8,557 nt of DNA. Origin: Trueperaceae bacterium. GTDB taxonomy: Bacteria > Deinococcota > Deinococci > Deinococcales > Trueperaceae. Every line of letters starts with the position of its first letter. Position 1 is the stretch's first letter. Below the pieces are notes generated by a model. It saw nothing but the letters and a program-made list of their open reading frames with translations. It searched no databases and was not told the DNA's origin. This document shows positions 1-5,863 of the stretch, one piece after another. Position numbers and translations under genes: made by a program. Where the stretch lies: assembly GCA_007122815.1 (NCBI GenBank), contig SKSV01000149.1, positions 1-8,557 on the forward strand, written 5' to 3'.

Positions 1-1
1 C

Positions 2-415
2 GGGGTGGCGGTCATGGTGCTGACGCACTACCTGGACGGGGTGCCCGTCTCGGAGGACTACCTGAGCTACGGGCCCGACGGCGTGCGCTCGCTCGGCACG
101 GCGTCCGGCGGGCACGTGCTGCGCTACGACCCACCCCTACTCGTCTACCCTGCCGCTCCCTTGGAGGTGGGGACCACGTGGCGCTCGACCACCGACCTCG
201 GCTCGTTCAGCATCACCCTCGACGCAGAGGTGGTGGGGTTGCGCGGTATCCAGACGCCCGCAGGCCGCTTCAACGCACTTCAGGTTCGCCAGCGGACGCT
301 CACCAGCACTGGCGCCTCCACGCTGCTCGACCTCTTCTTCGTGCCCGGCGTAGGCGTGGTCCGTTTCGTCACGCAGGACGGCATGCTCGTCGACCTCATA
401 GAGCACGCCCGCTAG
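2..415 (+). CDS. C-terminal part of an unrecognised, probably exported protein (5' truncated by window edge)
   Basis: The reading frame is open to the left edge, so the gene very probably starts upstream. A GTG at 5 is available, but nothing precedes it to judge an RBS. About 137 residues are visible, ending in a TAG. The composition is beta-rich with few charged runs. The segment PLEVGTTW, then TPAGRFNALQV and FFVPGVGVVRF, has the rhythm of small secreted or lipoprotein beta domains in which a TPAG-F-A turn is followed by a PGVG-V-R strand. I recognise that only as a style and not as a named family. No cysteine cluster or membrane segment is visible. It converges with tgt, with 42 bases between the stops and no clear terminator. 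Third-position GC is high, which supports coding. Function unknown. Confidence 0.7.
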   Translation, partial: GVAVMVLTHYLDGVPVSEDYLSYGPDGVRSLGTASGGHVLRYDPPLLVYPAAPLEVGTTWRSTTDLGSFSITLDAEVVGLRGIQTPAGRFNALQVRQRTLTSTGASTLLDLFFVPGVGVVRFVTQDGMLVDLIEHAR

Positions 416-457
416 CACGTCGCCTGCGCGCCGCACTCGCAGCTCGCGCCACCCGCG

Positions 458-1798
458 TCAGCCGGCGTCCTCCCTGTCCGTCGCGAGTACGGCGTCGGCC
501 AACCGTCCGTTGTGGCCCAGCCACTCGACGACATGCGCTTCCAGCTCCCCGTGCTCGATCGCAGCGCGCAAGCCCGCCATGAGCCGCTCCATGAAGCGCA
601 GGTTGTGGACGGTCAGGAGTTGAGGCCCGAGCCCTTCTCCGCTCTTGAGCAGATGCCTCAGGTAGGCGCGTGAGAAGCGCCTGCACGTACCGCAATCGCA
701 GCCATCCTCGAGCGGTCGCGCGTCGCGCGCGAACGCCGCGTTCTTCAGGTTCAAACGGAAGGCGCGACGCGGCCGGCCCTCGTCGTCGAGGCGGGCGAGG
801 ACGGTGCCGGTCCGGGCGTTGCGGGTGGGCGCAACGCAGTCGAACGTGTCGATTCCCCGCGACACCGCCGCCAGCACGCCCGGAACGTCACCAATGCCGA
901 GCAGGTGCCGCGGCAAGGCCGCGTCGAGCGCCGGCACCGTCCACTCGAGCACCCGGTGCATGTCGTGGTGCGAGCGGCCCAGGTTGCCGCCGATGGCGAT
1001 GCCGTCGAACCCCAGCTCGGTGATGGCGTCCGCGCTCTCGCGCCGGAGCTCCTCGAGGGCTCCGCCCTGCACCACCCCGTAGAGGGCCTGCTCGTAACCG
1101 TGCGGCGCATCCCCGGAGCGGAAGGCTGCCAGGCAGCGCCGCGCCCAACGGTGGGTGCGCTCCATGCTCGCGCGCGTGTAGCTCGCGTCGTGCAGTGGGC
1201 TGGTGCACTCGTCGAAGGCGAGCATGACGTCGGCGCCGAGCGCCCGCTGCACGGCGACGCTCCGTTCGGGAGTGAACACGTGACGGCTTCCGTCGACGTG
1301 GCTGACGAAGTGGACCTCGTTCTCGCCGACACGAACCATGGAGCCGCCCGAGGTAGGCCTCCTCGGTGACGTCGATGCGCGTGCCTCGCCGGCGGCTTCC
1401 GACGCCGAGCCGTCGCCCTGTTCGTCCGGGAAGATGTTCGAGAGCTTACCTACTCCGTGGTCGATGGAGGCACCCAGGGAGAAGACCTGGAACCCGCCCG
1501 AGTCGGTCATGAGCGGTCTGGGCCAGCCCATGAAGCGGTGCAGCCCGCCGTGCTCTGCGATCACCTCCGCGCCCGGCCGGAGGTAGAGGTGATAGGTGTT
1601 GGCGAACAGTACCTGCACCCCGCTCGCGGCCACCAGGTCGGGGTCCACGCCCTTCACGCTGGCCTGAGTTCCTACCGCCACGAAGGCCGGCGTGTCGACG
1701 TGTCCGTGCGCCGTGGAGAGCCGGCCGCGGCGAGCCGACCCGTCCCGCGCCAGCACCTCGAAACGGTCGGGCCCCGCTCTGCTCTCGCCGTCGTACAC
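458..1798 (-). CDS. tgt: Queuine/preQ1 tRNA-guanine transglycosylase (Tgt)
   Basis: The enzyme exchanges guanine at position 34 of tRNAs with GUN anticodons (Asp, Asn, His, Tyr) for preQ1, the committed step of queuosine formation, in the cytoplasm. The 446-residue protein carries the whole family signature. There is an ANTYHLYLRPG stretch at 66-76, and TDSGGFQVFSL at 98-108 holds the acid/base Asp99. FDE lies at 195-197 with substrate-binding Asp196, and VVQGG at 242-246 with Gln244. The nucleophile Asp320 is in GIDTFDCVAPTR. A zinc site is formed by Cys367, Cys369, Cys372 and His398 with the family's exact spacing. It is about 70 residues longer than the usual 370-380. Extra length lies at about 111-155 (a glycine/alanine/serine-rich insert) and in a nine-residue longer loop before the zinc site. 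The start is GTG, with a TATCGT box six bases upstream, so the mRNA is probably leaderless. The VUT transporter gene in this window may supply its substrate. Identity is secure; the insert is odd (see findings). Confidence 0.96.
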   Translation of the reverse strand: MYDGESRAGPDRFEVLARDGSARRGRLSTAHGHVDTPAFVAVGTQASVKGVDPDLVAASGVQVLFANTYHLYLRPGAEVIAEHGGLHRFMGWPRPLMTDSGGFQVFSLGASIDHGVGKLSNIFPDEQGDGSASEAAGEARASTSPRRPTSGGSMVRVGENEVHFVSHVDGSRHVFTPERSVAVQRALGADVMLAFDECTSPLHDASYTRASMERTHRWARRCLAAFRSGDAPHGYEQALYGVVQGGALEELRRESADAITELGFDGIAIGGNLGRSHHDMHRVLEWTVPALDAALPRHLLGIGDVPGVLAAVSRGIDTFDCVAPTRNARTGTVLARLDDEGRPRRAFRLNLKNAAFARDARPLEDGCDCGTCRRFSRAYLRHLLKSGEGLGPQLLTVHNLRFMERLMAGLRAAIEHGELEAHVVEWLGHNGRLADAVLATDREDAG

Positions 1799-1804
1799 GC
1801 GCCG

Positions 1805-1813
1805 ACGATAGCA
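1805..1813 (-). promoter_or_regulatory. Extended -10 promoter of tgt, leaderless type
   Basis: On the minus strand the bases read TGCTATCGT, an extended -10 (TG-n-TATCGT). The box ends six bases before the GTG start of tgt, so transcription would begin at or next to the start codon. No Shine-Dalgarno sequence is present. I see no good -35 at 16-18 bp. The same arrangement recurs upstream of the permease and the amidase. Confidence 0.5.
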
Positions 1814-1843
1814 CGCCCCACCGTTGCCACTACGGCTCTGACG

Positions 1844-1854
1844 TGTCCTGGACA
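1844..1854. promoter_or_regulatory. Short palindrome between divergent tgt and 3D-domain gene
   Basis: TGTCC-T-GGACA is a perfect 5-bp inverted repeat around one base, about 45 bp upstream of tgt's start and 90 bp upstream of the 3D gene. Its place between divergent promoters fits an operator, but five-base arms are expected by chance fairly often. Only a conserved copy in relatives would make it meaningful. Confidence 0.15.
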
Positions 1855-1915
1855 GGCTTCTGCCGATCTTGTCTCGGCGATGGTCGCGCCGTCGCCGCTG
1901 TTAGCCACAAGAGTC

Positions 1916-1940
1916 TGCTACCCTTACGCGGCTAGGAGGT
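1916..1940 (+). promoter_or_regulatory. Extended -10 and strong RBS of the 3D-domain gene
   Basis: TGCTACCCT at 1916-1924 is an extended -10 of the same form as at tgt. It is followed by AGGAGGT at 1934-1940, six bases before the ATG at 1947. Unlike its neighbours, this gene has a short leader with a near-perfect Shine-Dalgarno sequence, which fixes the start codon. Confidence 0.55.
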
Positions 1941-1946
1941 GCGCGA

Positions 1947-2615
1947 ATGGCGCTCCGACTCAGCGGCAAGGTGGCGGCCATCGGGCTTCTCACCGTCGCC
2001 CTGATAACCGCCTTCGGCTCTCCCAGGGATGCTGGCAACAGCGTCGTGCCCCTCACGGTATCGGTGAGCGTCGAGTTACCCGCCGCAGTGCCGCTTCGCG
2101 TGGCTGCCCAGTTGGGCGTGCTTCACGAGCCCGTGGTACGCGATAACGGGCCAGCGCCGCTGGCCGGGCCGGTCGCCACACCCACCTTCGTGGTGCGCGC
2201 TACCGCCTACAACTCCCTGGAGAGTCAGACCAACTCACAACCCCACGTCACCGCCACCGGCGTACGGACGCAGTGGGGCATCGTAGCCGTGAGCCGCGAC
2301 TTGCTCGGGGTGTCGCTGCCCTACGGCTCCCTGGTGCGCTTGCGCGACCTGGGTAACTTCCACAACGGCAGGGGTCACGGTGCCTACCAGACGCTGCTGG
2401 ACGGCACGGAGGTGTTCATCGTCGAGGACACGATGCACCCGCGCAAGATCAACCAGATCGACCTCTGGTTCGCCGACTACGCCAGCGCCGTCAACTGGGG
2501 GGTGCGCAGCATCGAGGTGGAAGTGGTCCGCTTCGGTCGACACGGTCCGTTGCTGGACCACCTCGTGGTCGAACGCGAGTTCGAGGTGGACCCGCGCTGG
2601 TTGGCGGTCCGCTGA
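1947..2615 (+). CDS. Secreted 3D-domain (RlpA/YuiC-like double-psi beta barrel) protein
   Basis: The 222-residue protein has an N-terminal hydrophobic segment (about 8-24) after two basic residues, which is a signal peptide or anchor; no lipobox cysteine is seen. A linker of about 55 residues rich in Val, Pro and Ala follows. The 3D domain runs from about 82 to 195: ATAYNS (85-90), TATG (102-105), GIVAVSRDLL (111-120), LPYGSLVRL (124-132), VEDTMHPRKINQIDLWF (159-175) and AVNWGVRSIEVEVV (181-194). Asp161 and Asp172 correspond to two of the three aspartates that name the family. The first one, usually in an AVDP turn, is replaced here by AVSRDLL. Related domains occur in cell-wall resuscitation and lytic-transglycosylase proteins (YuiC, EntA C-terminus, RlpA-like), so an envelope or peptidoglycan role is likely. 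The catalytic activity of this protein is not established from sequence. A 26-residue C-terminal tail follows the domain. Confidence 0.85.
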   Translation: MALRLSGKVAAIGLLTVALITAFGSPRDAGNSVVPLTVSVSVELPAAVPLRVAAQLGVLHEPVVRDNGPAPLAGPVATPTFVVRATAYNSLESQTNSQPHVTATGVRTQWGIVAVSRDLLGVSLPYGSLVRLRDLGNFHNGRGHGAYQTLLDGTEVFIVEDTMHPRKINQIDLWFADYASAVNWGVRSIEVEVVRFGRHGPLLDHLVVEREFEVDPRWLAVR

Positions 2616-2647
2616 CGCGCGCGCCAGGAGCTCGTCTGGCAGCGGGC

Positions 2648-2658
2648 TAGACTGACGC
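2648..2658 (+). promoter_or_regulatory. -10 box of the permease-recX unit, leaderless type
   Basis: TAGACT at 2648-2653 is followed by only GACGC before the GTG at 2659. That places the expected transcription start on or next to the start codon. There is no Shine-Dalgarno sequence. This supports choosing GTG 2659 as the start and suggests that permease and recX form their own transcription unit, separate from the 3D gene that ends 43 bases upstream. Confidence 0.5.
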
Positions 2659-3840
2659 GTGCGACCCTTCGTACCGTTCCTCGCTTGGCGCCACGTGAGG
2701 CGCCGCGGACTCCAGAGCGTCATCACCACACTGGGCGTGGCGGTTGGAGTCACCGTCCTGATCACCGCGTTGTCGCTCACCAACGGCTTCATCGACGAGC
2801 TGATCACCTCCACCTTGCGCGCGACGCCGCACGTCACGCTGCAGCCGTACTTGATCGGCGACCGCTTGCCCCACGACGAGGCATTGCGCCAGGACCTCGC
2901 CGCGCAAGCGGGCGTGGTTGCCGTGGCGCCCTTCATCTCCGGGCAGGCGCTCATCGCCCGCCGCGCCAGCGCGTCGCTGGGGATATCGGCCCGCCAGGGC
3001 TTCGCGCAGCTCATCGGCATCGACCCGGAGCACCACGCGGAAGTGCTGGACCTGCCCGAGATCGCCGCAGCGCGCTCCGCGCTCGAGGCCGAGGGCGGCG
3101 TCGTGCTCGGGGCGTCACTGGCAGCGCAGCTCGGCGTGCTGCCCGGCGACACGGTGATGCTCCGAGAGCTCGGCGGGCGCACGATGAGCCTCGAGGTCAG
3201 TGACACCTTCCGCGTCGGGAACGAGCTCATAGATGCCGTGACCGCGTACGCCGAGCTCGGGGTCGTGCAGGGCTACCTCGAAGCGGAGGGTGAGATCGGT
3301 GGGTACCACGTGCGGGTGCGCGAGCCGAGCGCGGCGGCGGAGATCGGCGAGCGCCTCGGTGGGGCGTTCGGCCTTCTGCCCACCTCCTGGGAGCGGCTGT
3401 TCGGCAACCTCATCTCGCAGCTGCAGCTCCAGAAGGCAGTCATCTCCGTCGTGACGTTCCTGATCGTCCTGGTGGCGGCGATGGGGATCGCCAACGTCAT
3501 GGTCCTGACGGTGGCCGAGAAGACCCGCGACATAGCCATCCTCCGCGCGCTGGGAGCTTCATCCCGCCAGGTGCTCGCGGTGTTCACGCTCGAGGGCTTC
3601 GCGCTCGGCGCGGCCGGCACCGCTCTCGGAGTGCTCCTAGCCCTCGGGGTCACGACCTACTTCCGGGTGCAGCCTTACCCGCTCCCGGGCGACCTCTACT
3701 TCATCACCCAGTTGCCGGTGGTCGTGGAGGCCTGGGATGTGGCGTGGGTCTGCTCGGTCTCGCTCGCCACCAGCGTGGTGGCGTCGCTAGTCCCGGCGCG
3801 CCGTGCCGCACGCCTGCGGCCTGCGGAACTCCTCCGGTGA
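2659..3840 (+). CDS. ABC transporter permease, FtsX/MacB-PCD family, LolC/LolE-like
   Basis: The 393-residue inner-membrane protein has the classic type VII ABC layout. One transmembrane helix (about 18-40) is followed by a large extracytoplasmic domain (about 42-255). Three C-terminal helices follow at about 260-284, 305-335 and 357-379. The cytoplasmic motif EKTRDIAILRALGAS (287-301) is the coupling-helix region that contacts the ATPase in LolC/E, MacB and FtsX proteins. It ends with the usual PARRAARLRPAELLR tail. The N-terminal TLGVAVGVTVLI and the DIAILRALGA region resemble lipoprotein-release permeases most. However, no ATPase (LolD-like) or second permease is beside it, so substrate and direction are unknown: lipoprotein extraction, efflux or mechanotransmission are all possible. 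GTG start. Its TGA overlaps the recX GTG by four bases (GTGA). Confidence 0.88.
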   Translation: MRPFVPFLAWRHVRRRGLQSVITTLGVAVGVTVLITALSLTNGFIDELITSTLRATPHVTLQPYLIGDRLPHDEALRQDLAAQAGVVAVAPFISGQALIARRASASLGISARQGFAQLIGIDPEHHAEVLDLPEIAAARSALEAEGGVVLGASLAAQLGVLPGDTVMLRELGGRTMSLEVSDTFRVGNELIDAVTAYAELGVVQGYLEAEGEIGGYHVRVREPSAAAEIGERLGGAFGLLPTSWERLFGNLISQLQLQKAVISVVTFLIVLVAAMGIANVMVLTVAEKTRDIAILRALGASSRQVLAVFTLEGFALGAAGTALGVLLALGVTTYFRVQPYPLPGDLYFITQLPVVVEAWDVAWVCSVSLATSVVASLVPARRAARLRPAELLR

Positions 3841-4346
3841 GTCCCGGTCGCCGCGGACCGCCGCGTCCCCTCACGCCCGAGCGAGCCTGGGACCACGCGC
3901 TCTGGCTGCTCGGACGGCAGGCGTACAGCGCGGCCGAGCTCGAGCGACGCCTGCTGCGCAGGCAGCTGGCCAAGCCCGAAGCCGAGCGCGTGGTGGCGCG
4001 CCTGAGAGAGCTCGGGCTGCTCGACGACGCCAGGTACGCCGAGTCTTACGTGGACGCGCGGAAGCGCGCCAAGGGGACGCGGGCCCTTCGGGTCGAACTC
4101 CATCGCAAGGGAGTCGGTGAAGAGGAGATCGAGGCCGCGCTCTCCGAGGCCGGCGAGAGCGACCAGCTCGCGGTCGCCTTGGACCTGTTGGGCAGGCACT
4201 CGTGGCGTTTCGCAGACGCAGCCGGCGAGGATCTCGATGTCGCGCGCCGCGCACGAGCCCGCGCCGCGGCGTTCCTGGCTCGCCGCGGCTTCGCTCCCGA
4301 CGTGGTGGCAGAGGCGCTCTCGCGCACCTGGCCTGACGAGCACTGA
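3837..4346 (+). CDS. recX: Regulatory protein RecX
   Basis: This 169-residue protein is close to E. coli RecX (166). RecX binds inside the RecA filament groove and modulates RecA in recombination and SOS repair. It shows the family's tandem three-helix repeats. WDHALWLLGRQAYSAAELERRL is followed by VVARLRELGLLDDARYAESYV, the hallmark region, with its LGLLDDARYA. Then come RVELHRKGVGEEEIEAAL, a middle repeat, and the final AAAFLARRGFAPDVVAEAL. I chose GTG 3837 because it overlaps the permease stop as GTGA, a normal coupling arrangement, and because the conserved domain begins about 13 residues later. The frame stays open upstream to 3744, but that stretch lies wholly inside the permease gene and looks like shadow. 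recA is not in the window, so the permease neighbour is probably incidental. A 12-bp palindrome lies 57 bases after the stop. Confidence 0.9.
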   Translation: MSPGRRGPPRPLTPERAWDHALWLLGRQAYSAAELERRLLRRQLAKPEAERVVARLRELGLLDDARYAESYVDARKRAKGTRALRVELHRKGVGEEEIEAALSEAGESDQLAVALDLLGRHSWRFADAAGEDLDVARRARARAAAFLARRGFAPDVVAEALSRTWPDEH

Positions 4347-4402
4347 CGACCGCGCCCGAGTCGTCGCTCGAGGTAGGCGCTCCACAACCGTGCCCGCCAC
4401 GG

Positions 4403-4414
4403 CCCGCCGGCGGG
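4403..4414. repeat. 12-bp GC palindrome downstream of recX
   Basis: CCCGCCGGCGGG is perfectly self-complementary. It lies between the recX stop and the tRNA-Pro promoter. With no room for a loop and no T-run it is a poor intrinsic terminator. It may be a dimeric protein-binding site or just GC-rich background. Confidence 0.2.
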
Positions 4415-4425
4415 TCCGCTCGCGG

Positions 4426-4455
4426 TTGCTAGGTCAGCAGAACGCGGGCTATACT
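4426..4455 (+). promoter_or_regulatory. Promoter of tRNA-Pro
   Basis: TTGCTA (4426-4431) and TATACT (4450-4455) are spaced by 18 bp, close to the sigma-70/SigA consensus. This is the best promoter in the window. It would start transcription about five bases before the mature tRNA 5' end. Confidence 0.7.
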
Positions 4456-4467
4456 CATCAGTCGCGT

Positions 4468-4545
<78 letters not shown>

Positions 4546-4549
4546 TTCA

Positions 4550-4583
4550 GCGGCCCGGAGGCTCGATTGAGCCTCCGGGCCGC
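4550..4583 (+). terminator. Perfect 15-bp hairpin after tRNA-Pro
   Basis: The left arm at 4550-4564 and the right arm at 4569-4583 are exact complements, with the loop GATT. It starts five bases after the CCA, the usual place for a tRNA terminator. No T-run follows (GCTAGTC), so it may act as a U-less terminator or as a 3' processing and stability structure. Confidence 0.6.
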
Positions 4584-4657
4584 GCTAGTCAGGTCGGGTT
4601 CACCGTCGTGAGCGCTCCCTCACCTGCCCGACCTGCCGACGGTGGGCGACGCGCTCG

Positions 4658-4666
4658 TGCTAACAT
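4658..4666 (+). promoter_or_regulatory. Extended -10 promoter of the VUT transporter
   Basis: TGCTAACAT is an extended -10 of the same form as at tgt and the 3D gene. No convincing -35 is visible. Transcription from about 4673 would give a leader of nearly 100 nt before the GTG at 4769. That is much longer than for other genes here and leaves room for RNA control. Confidence 0.45.
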
Positions 4667-4701
4667 CCGCGCCGAGGTCCGTTCGCGGGAGGTGACATAC
4701 C

Positions 4702-4737
4702 GCGGGCGGCGCAGGCCGCGCGGGCGGCGAAAGCCGC
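4702..4737 (+). repeat. Two adjacent 18-nt hairpin repeats in the VUT leader
   Basis: GCGGGCGGCGCAGGCCGC (4702-4719) is followed without a gap by GCGGGCGGCGAAAGCCGC (4720-4737), 16 of 18 identical. Each copy folds as GCGGC/GCCGC (4706-4710 with 4715-4719; 4724-4728 with 4733-4737). The four-base loops are GCAG and GAAA, the latter a GNRA tetraloop. They lie between the promoter and the GGAGG at 4760-4764 that serves the GTG. They could be a cis-regulatory RNA or a simple duplication. They do not match the preQ1 riboswitch patterns I know. Confidence 0.5.
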
Positions 4738-4768
4738 GCTTGCGGCAGCGTCCCGCTCCGGAGGTCCC

Positions 4769-5863
4769 GTGCGCAGACACCTAGCCCCCTACCTCATCGC
4801 GCTAGCTTCGCTGTCACTGGCCCCGGCGGCGACGGCGTTGCTGTTCGGCTTCGCGCAGCTCGGCCAGCGTCCACCCGAAGCGTTGCAAGGAGCCGTAGTG
4901 GTGCTCTTGGGTGTGCTGCTAGGAACGCCCCTCACCTTCATGCGCAGGCGACTGCCACGGGCCCTGCAGCTGAGCACTTTGGCTCCCGGAGCGGTGCTCG
5001 CAGTGGTCGTGGCGTTGGGACTCGAGAGGCTCTTCCCGATCGCCAGCGAGACCGGCGCCATGCAGGTGATCCTGTCGGGTCAGGTACCGGCCGGGGCGGG
5101 CGGCGCGGCGCTCGTCGGGTTGGCATCCAGCGCGCTCTCGTGGCTGGTGTCGAGCGCCTGGCTGGCGCTGGGTGGCAGGCGCACGGAGCTCTACGCAGGC
5201 GCCTCGGTGTTCGTGGTCTGCACCGTGCTGGCGAACTACACGCTCGACAGCTTCATCCCGCTCGGTGACTTCTTCCTGGTGAACGTCGGCACGTTGTTCT
5301 TCGGCATCACCTTCACGCAACGCGACCGACTGCACCACTTCGGACGCCCGGTCGTGTACAGGCTGATCCTGATGGCCGGCATCGGCAACGTCATCGCGGC
5401 GCTCAGCCTGGGCACACCCCTGCGCTACGTGGCGGTCAGCTTCCTCGCGATCGTGGTGTCCGACAGCGCCAACACCGAGGTCTACCACCGGCTGCTGCGC
5501 CTACGGTGGGTGGCGCGAGTCGCGAGCTCCAACGCGGTGGCTGCGCCGCTCGACACGATCGTCTTCACGACCCTCGCCTTCGCCGGCGAGCCCTTCGCGA
5601 CGCTCCGGTGGATGACGCAGGTGATCGTCACTGACGTGCTCGTCAAGTACGGAGCTAGCATGGTGGCGGCGATCACCATCCTGAGCCGGCCCGAGTGGAT
5701 ACCCAAGGCACCGGGTGAGGACGCGCCGCTACCAGCCGAAGCGGAGGCGCAAGCGGCGGCTGGCGACGAGAGCCTGGGCTGCCTTCGCGAGAGCCAGCGC
5801 CTGGCCGTCCCCGCCGGGCGCCGTGGCGAAGCTCAATCCCACCGGCAGACCGAGCCCGTCTAA
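4769..5863 (+). CDS. VUT-family (YhhQ-like) membrane transporter, probable queuosine-precursor uptake
   Basis: This 364-residue polytopic membrane protein has hydrophobic segments at about 8-30, 40-56, 72-88, 110-135, 142-158, 165-182, 196-213, 220-232, 262-272 and 284-305. The region about 145-305 matches the VUT/YhhQ pattern. It has an acidic-Asn element (NYTLDSFIPLGDFFLVNVGTLFFG), a central SDSANTEVYHRLL (231-243), then ASSNAVAAPLDTIVFTTLAFAG (252-273), where the Asp262 region is the family's best-kept motif. Family members import preQ0, preQ1 or queuine for tRNA modification. The presence of tgt about 3 kb away supports that role. Typical members are about 160-230 residues, so the first 140 residues are extra and of unknown role. 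The tail from about 320 is non-hydrophobic and lies antisense to the amidase. The start is GTG 4769 with GGAGG four bases upstream. The substrate is inferred. Confidence 0.8.
   Translation: MRRHLAPYLIALASLSLAPAATALLFGFAQLGQRPPEALQGAVVVLLGVLLGTPLTFMRRRLPRALQLSTLAPGAVLAVVVALGLERLFPIASETGAMQVILSGQVPAGAGGAALVGLASSALSWLVSSAWLALGGRRTELYAGASVFVVCTVLANYTLDSFIPLGDFFLVNVGTLFFGITFTQRDRLHHFGRPVVYRLILMAGIGNVIAALSLGTPLRYVAVSFLAIVVSDSANTEVYHRLLRLRWVARVASSNAVAAPLDTIVFTTLAFAGEPFATLRWMTQVIVTDVLVKYGASMVAAITILSRPEWIPKAPGEDAPLPAEAEAQAAAGDESLGCLRESQRLAVPAGRRGEAQSHRQTEPV

Noticed and set aside
1457..2146. 229-residue + strand frame opposite tgt and into the 3D gene
   Set aside because: It is antisense to confident Tgt motifs and out of frame with a well-supported 3D-domain start and RBS.
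2235..3230. 331-residue open frame on the minus strand opposite the 3D gene and the permease
   Set aside because: Both opposite genes are recognised families. This frame spans their intergenic promoter, has no family motif, and is shadow composition.
3744..3836. Longer recX start at 3744
   Set aside because: It would put 93 bases inside the permease's conserved C-terminal membrane region. The GTG overlapping the stop is the natural coupled start.
4667..4768. A preQ1 riboswitch in the transporter leader
   Set aside because: I cannot find the class I A-rich tail pseudoknot or the class II layout. Only two GC hairpins are visible, so I report the hairpins without naming a riboswitch.
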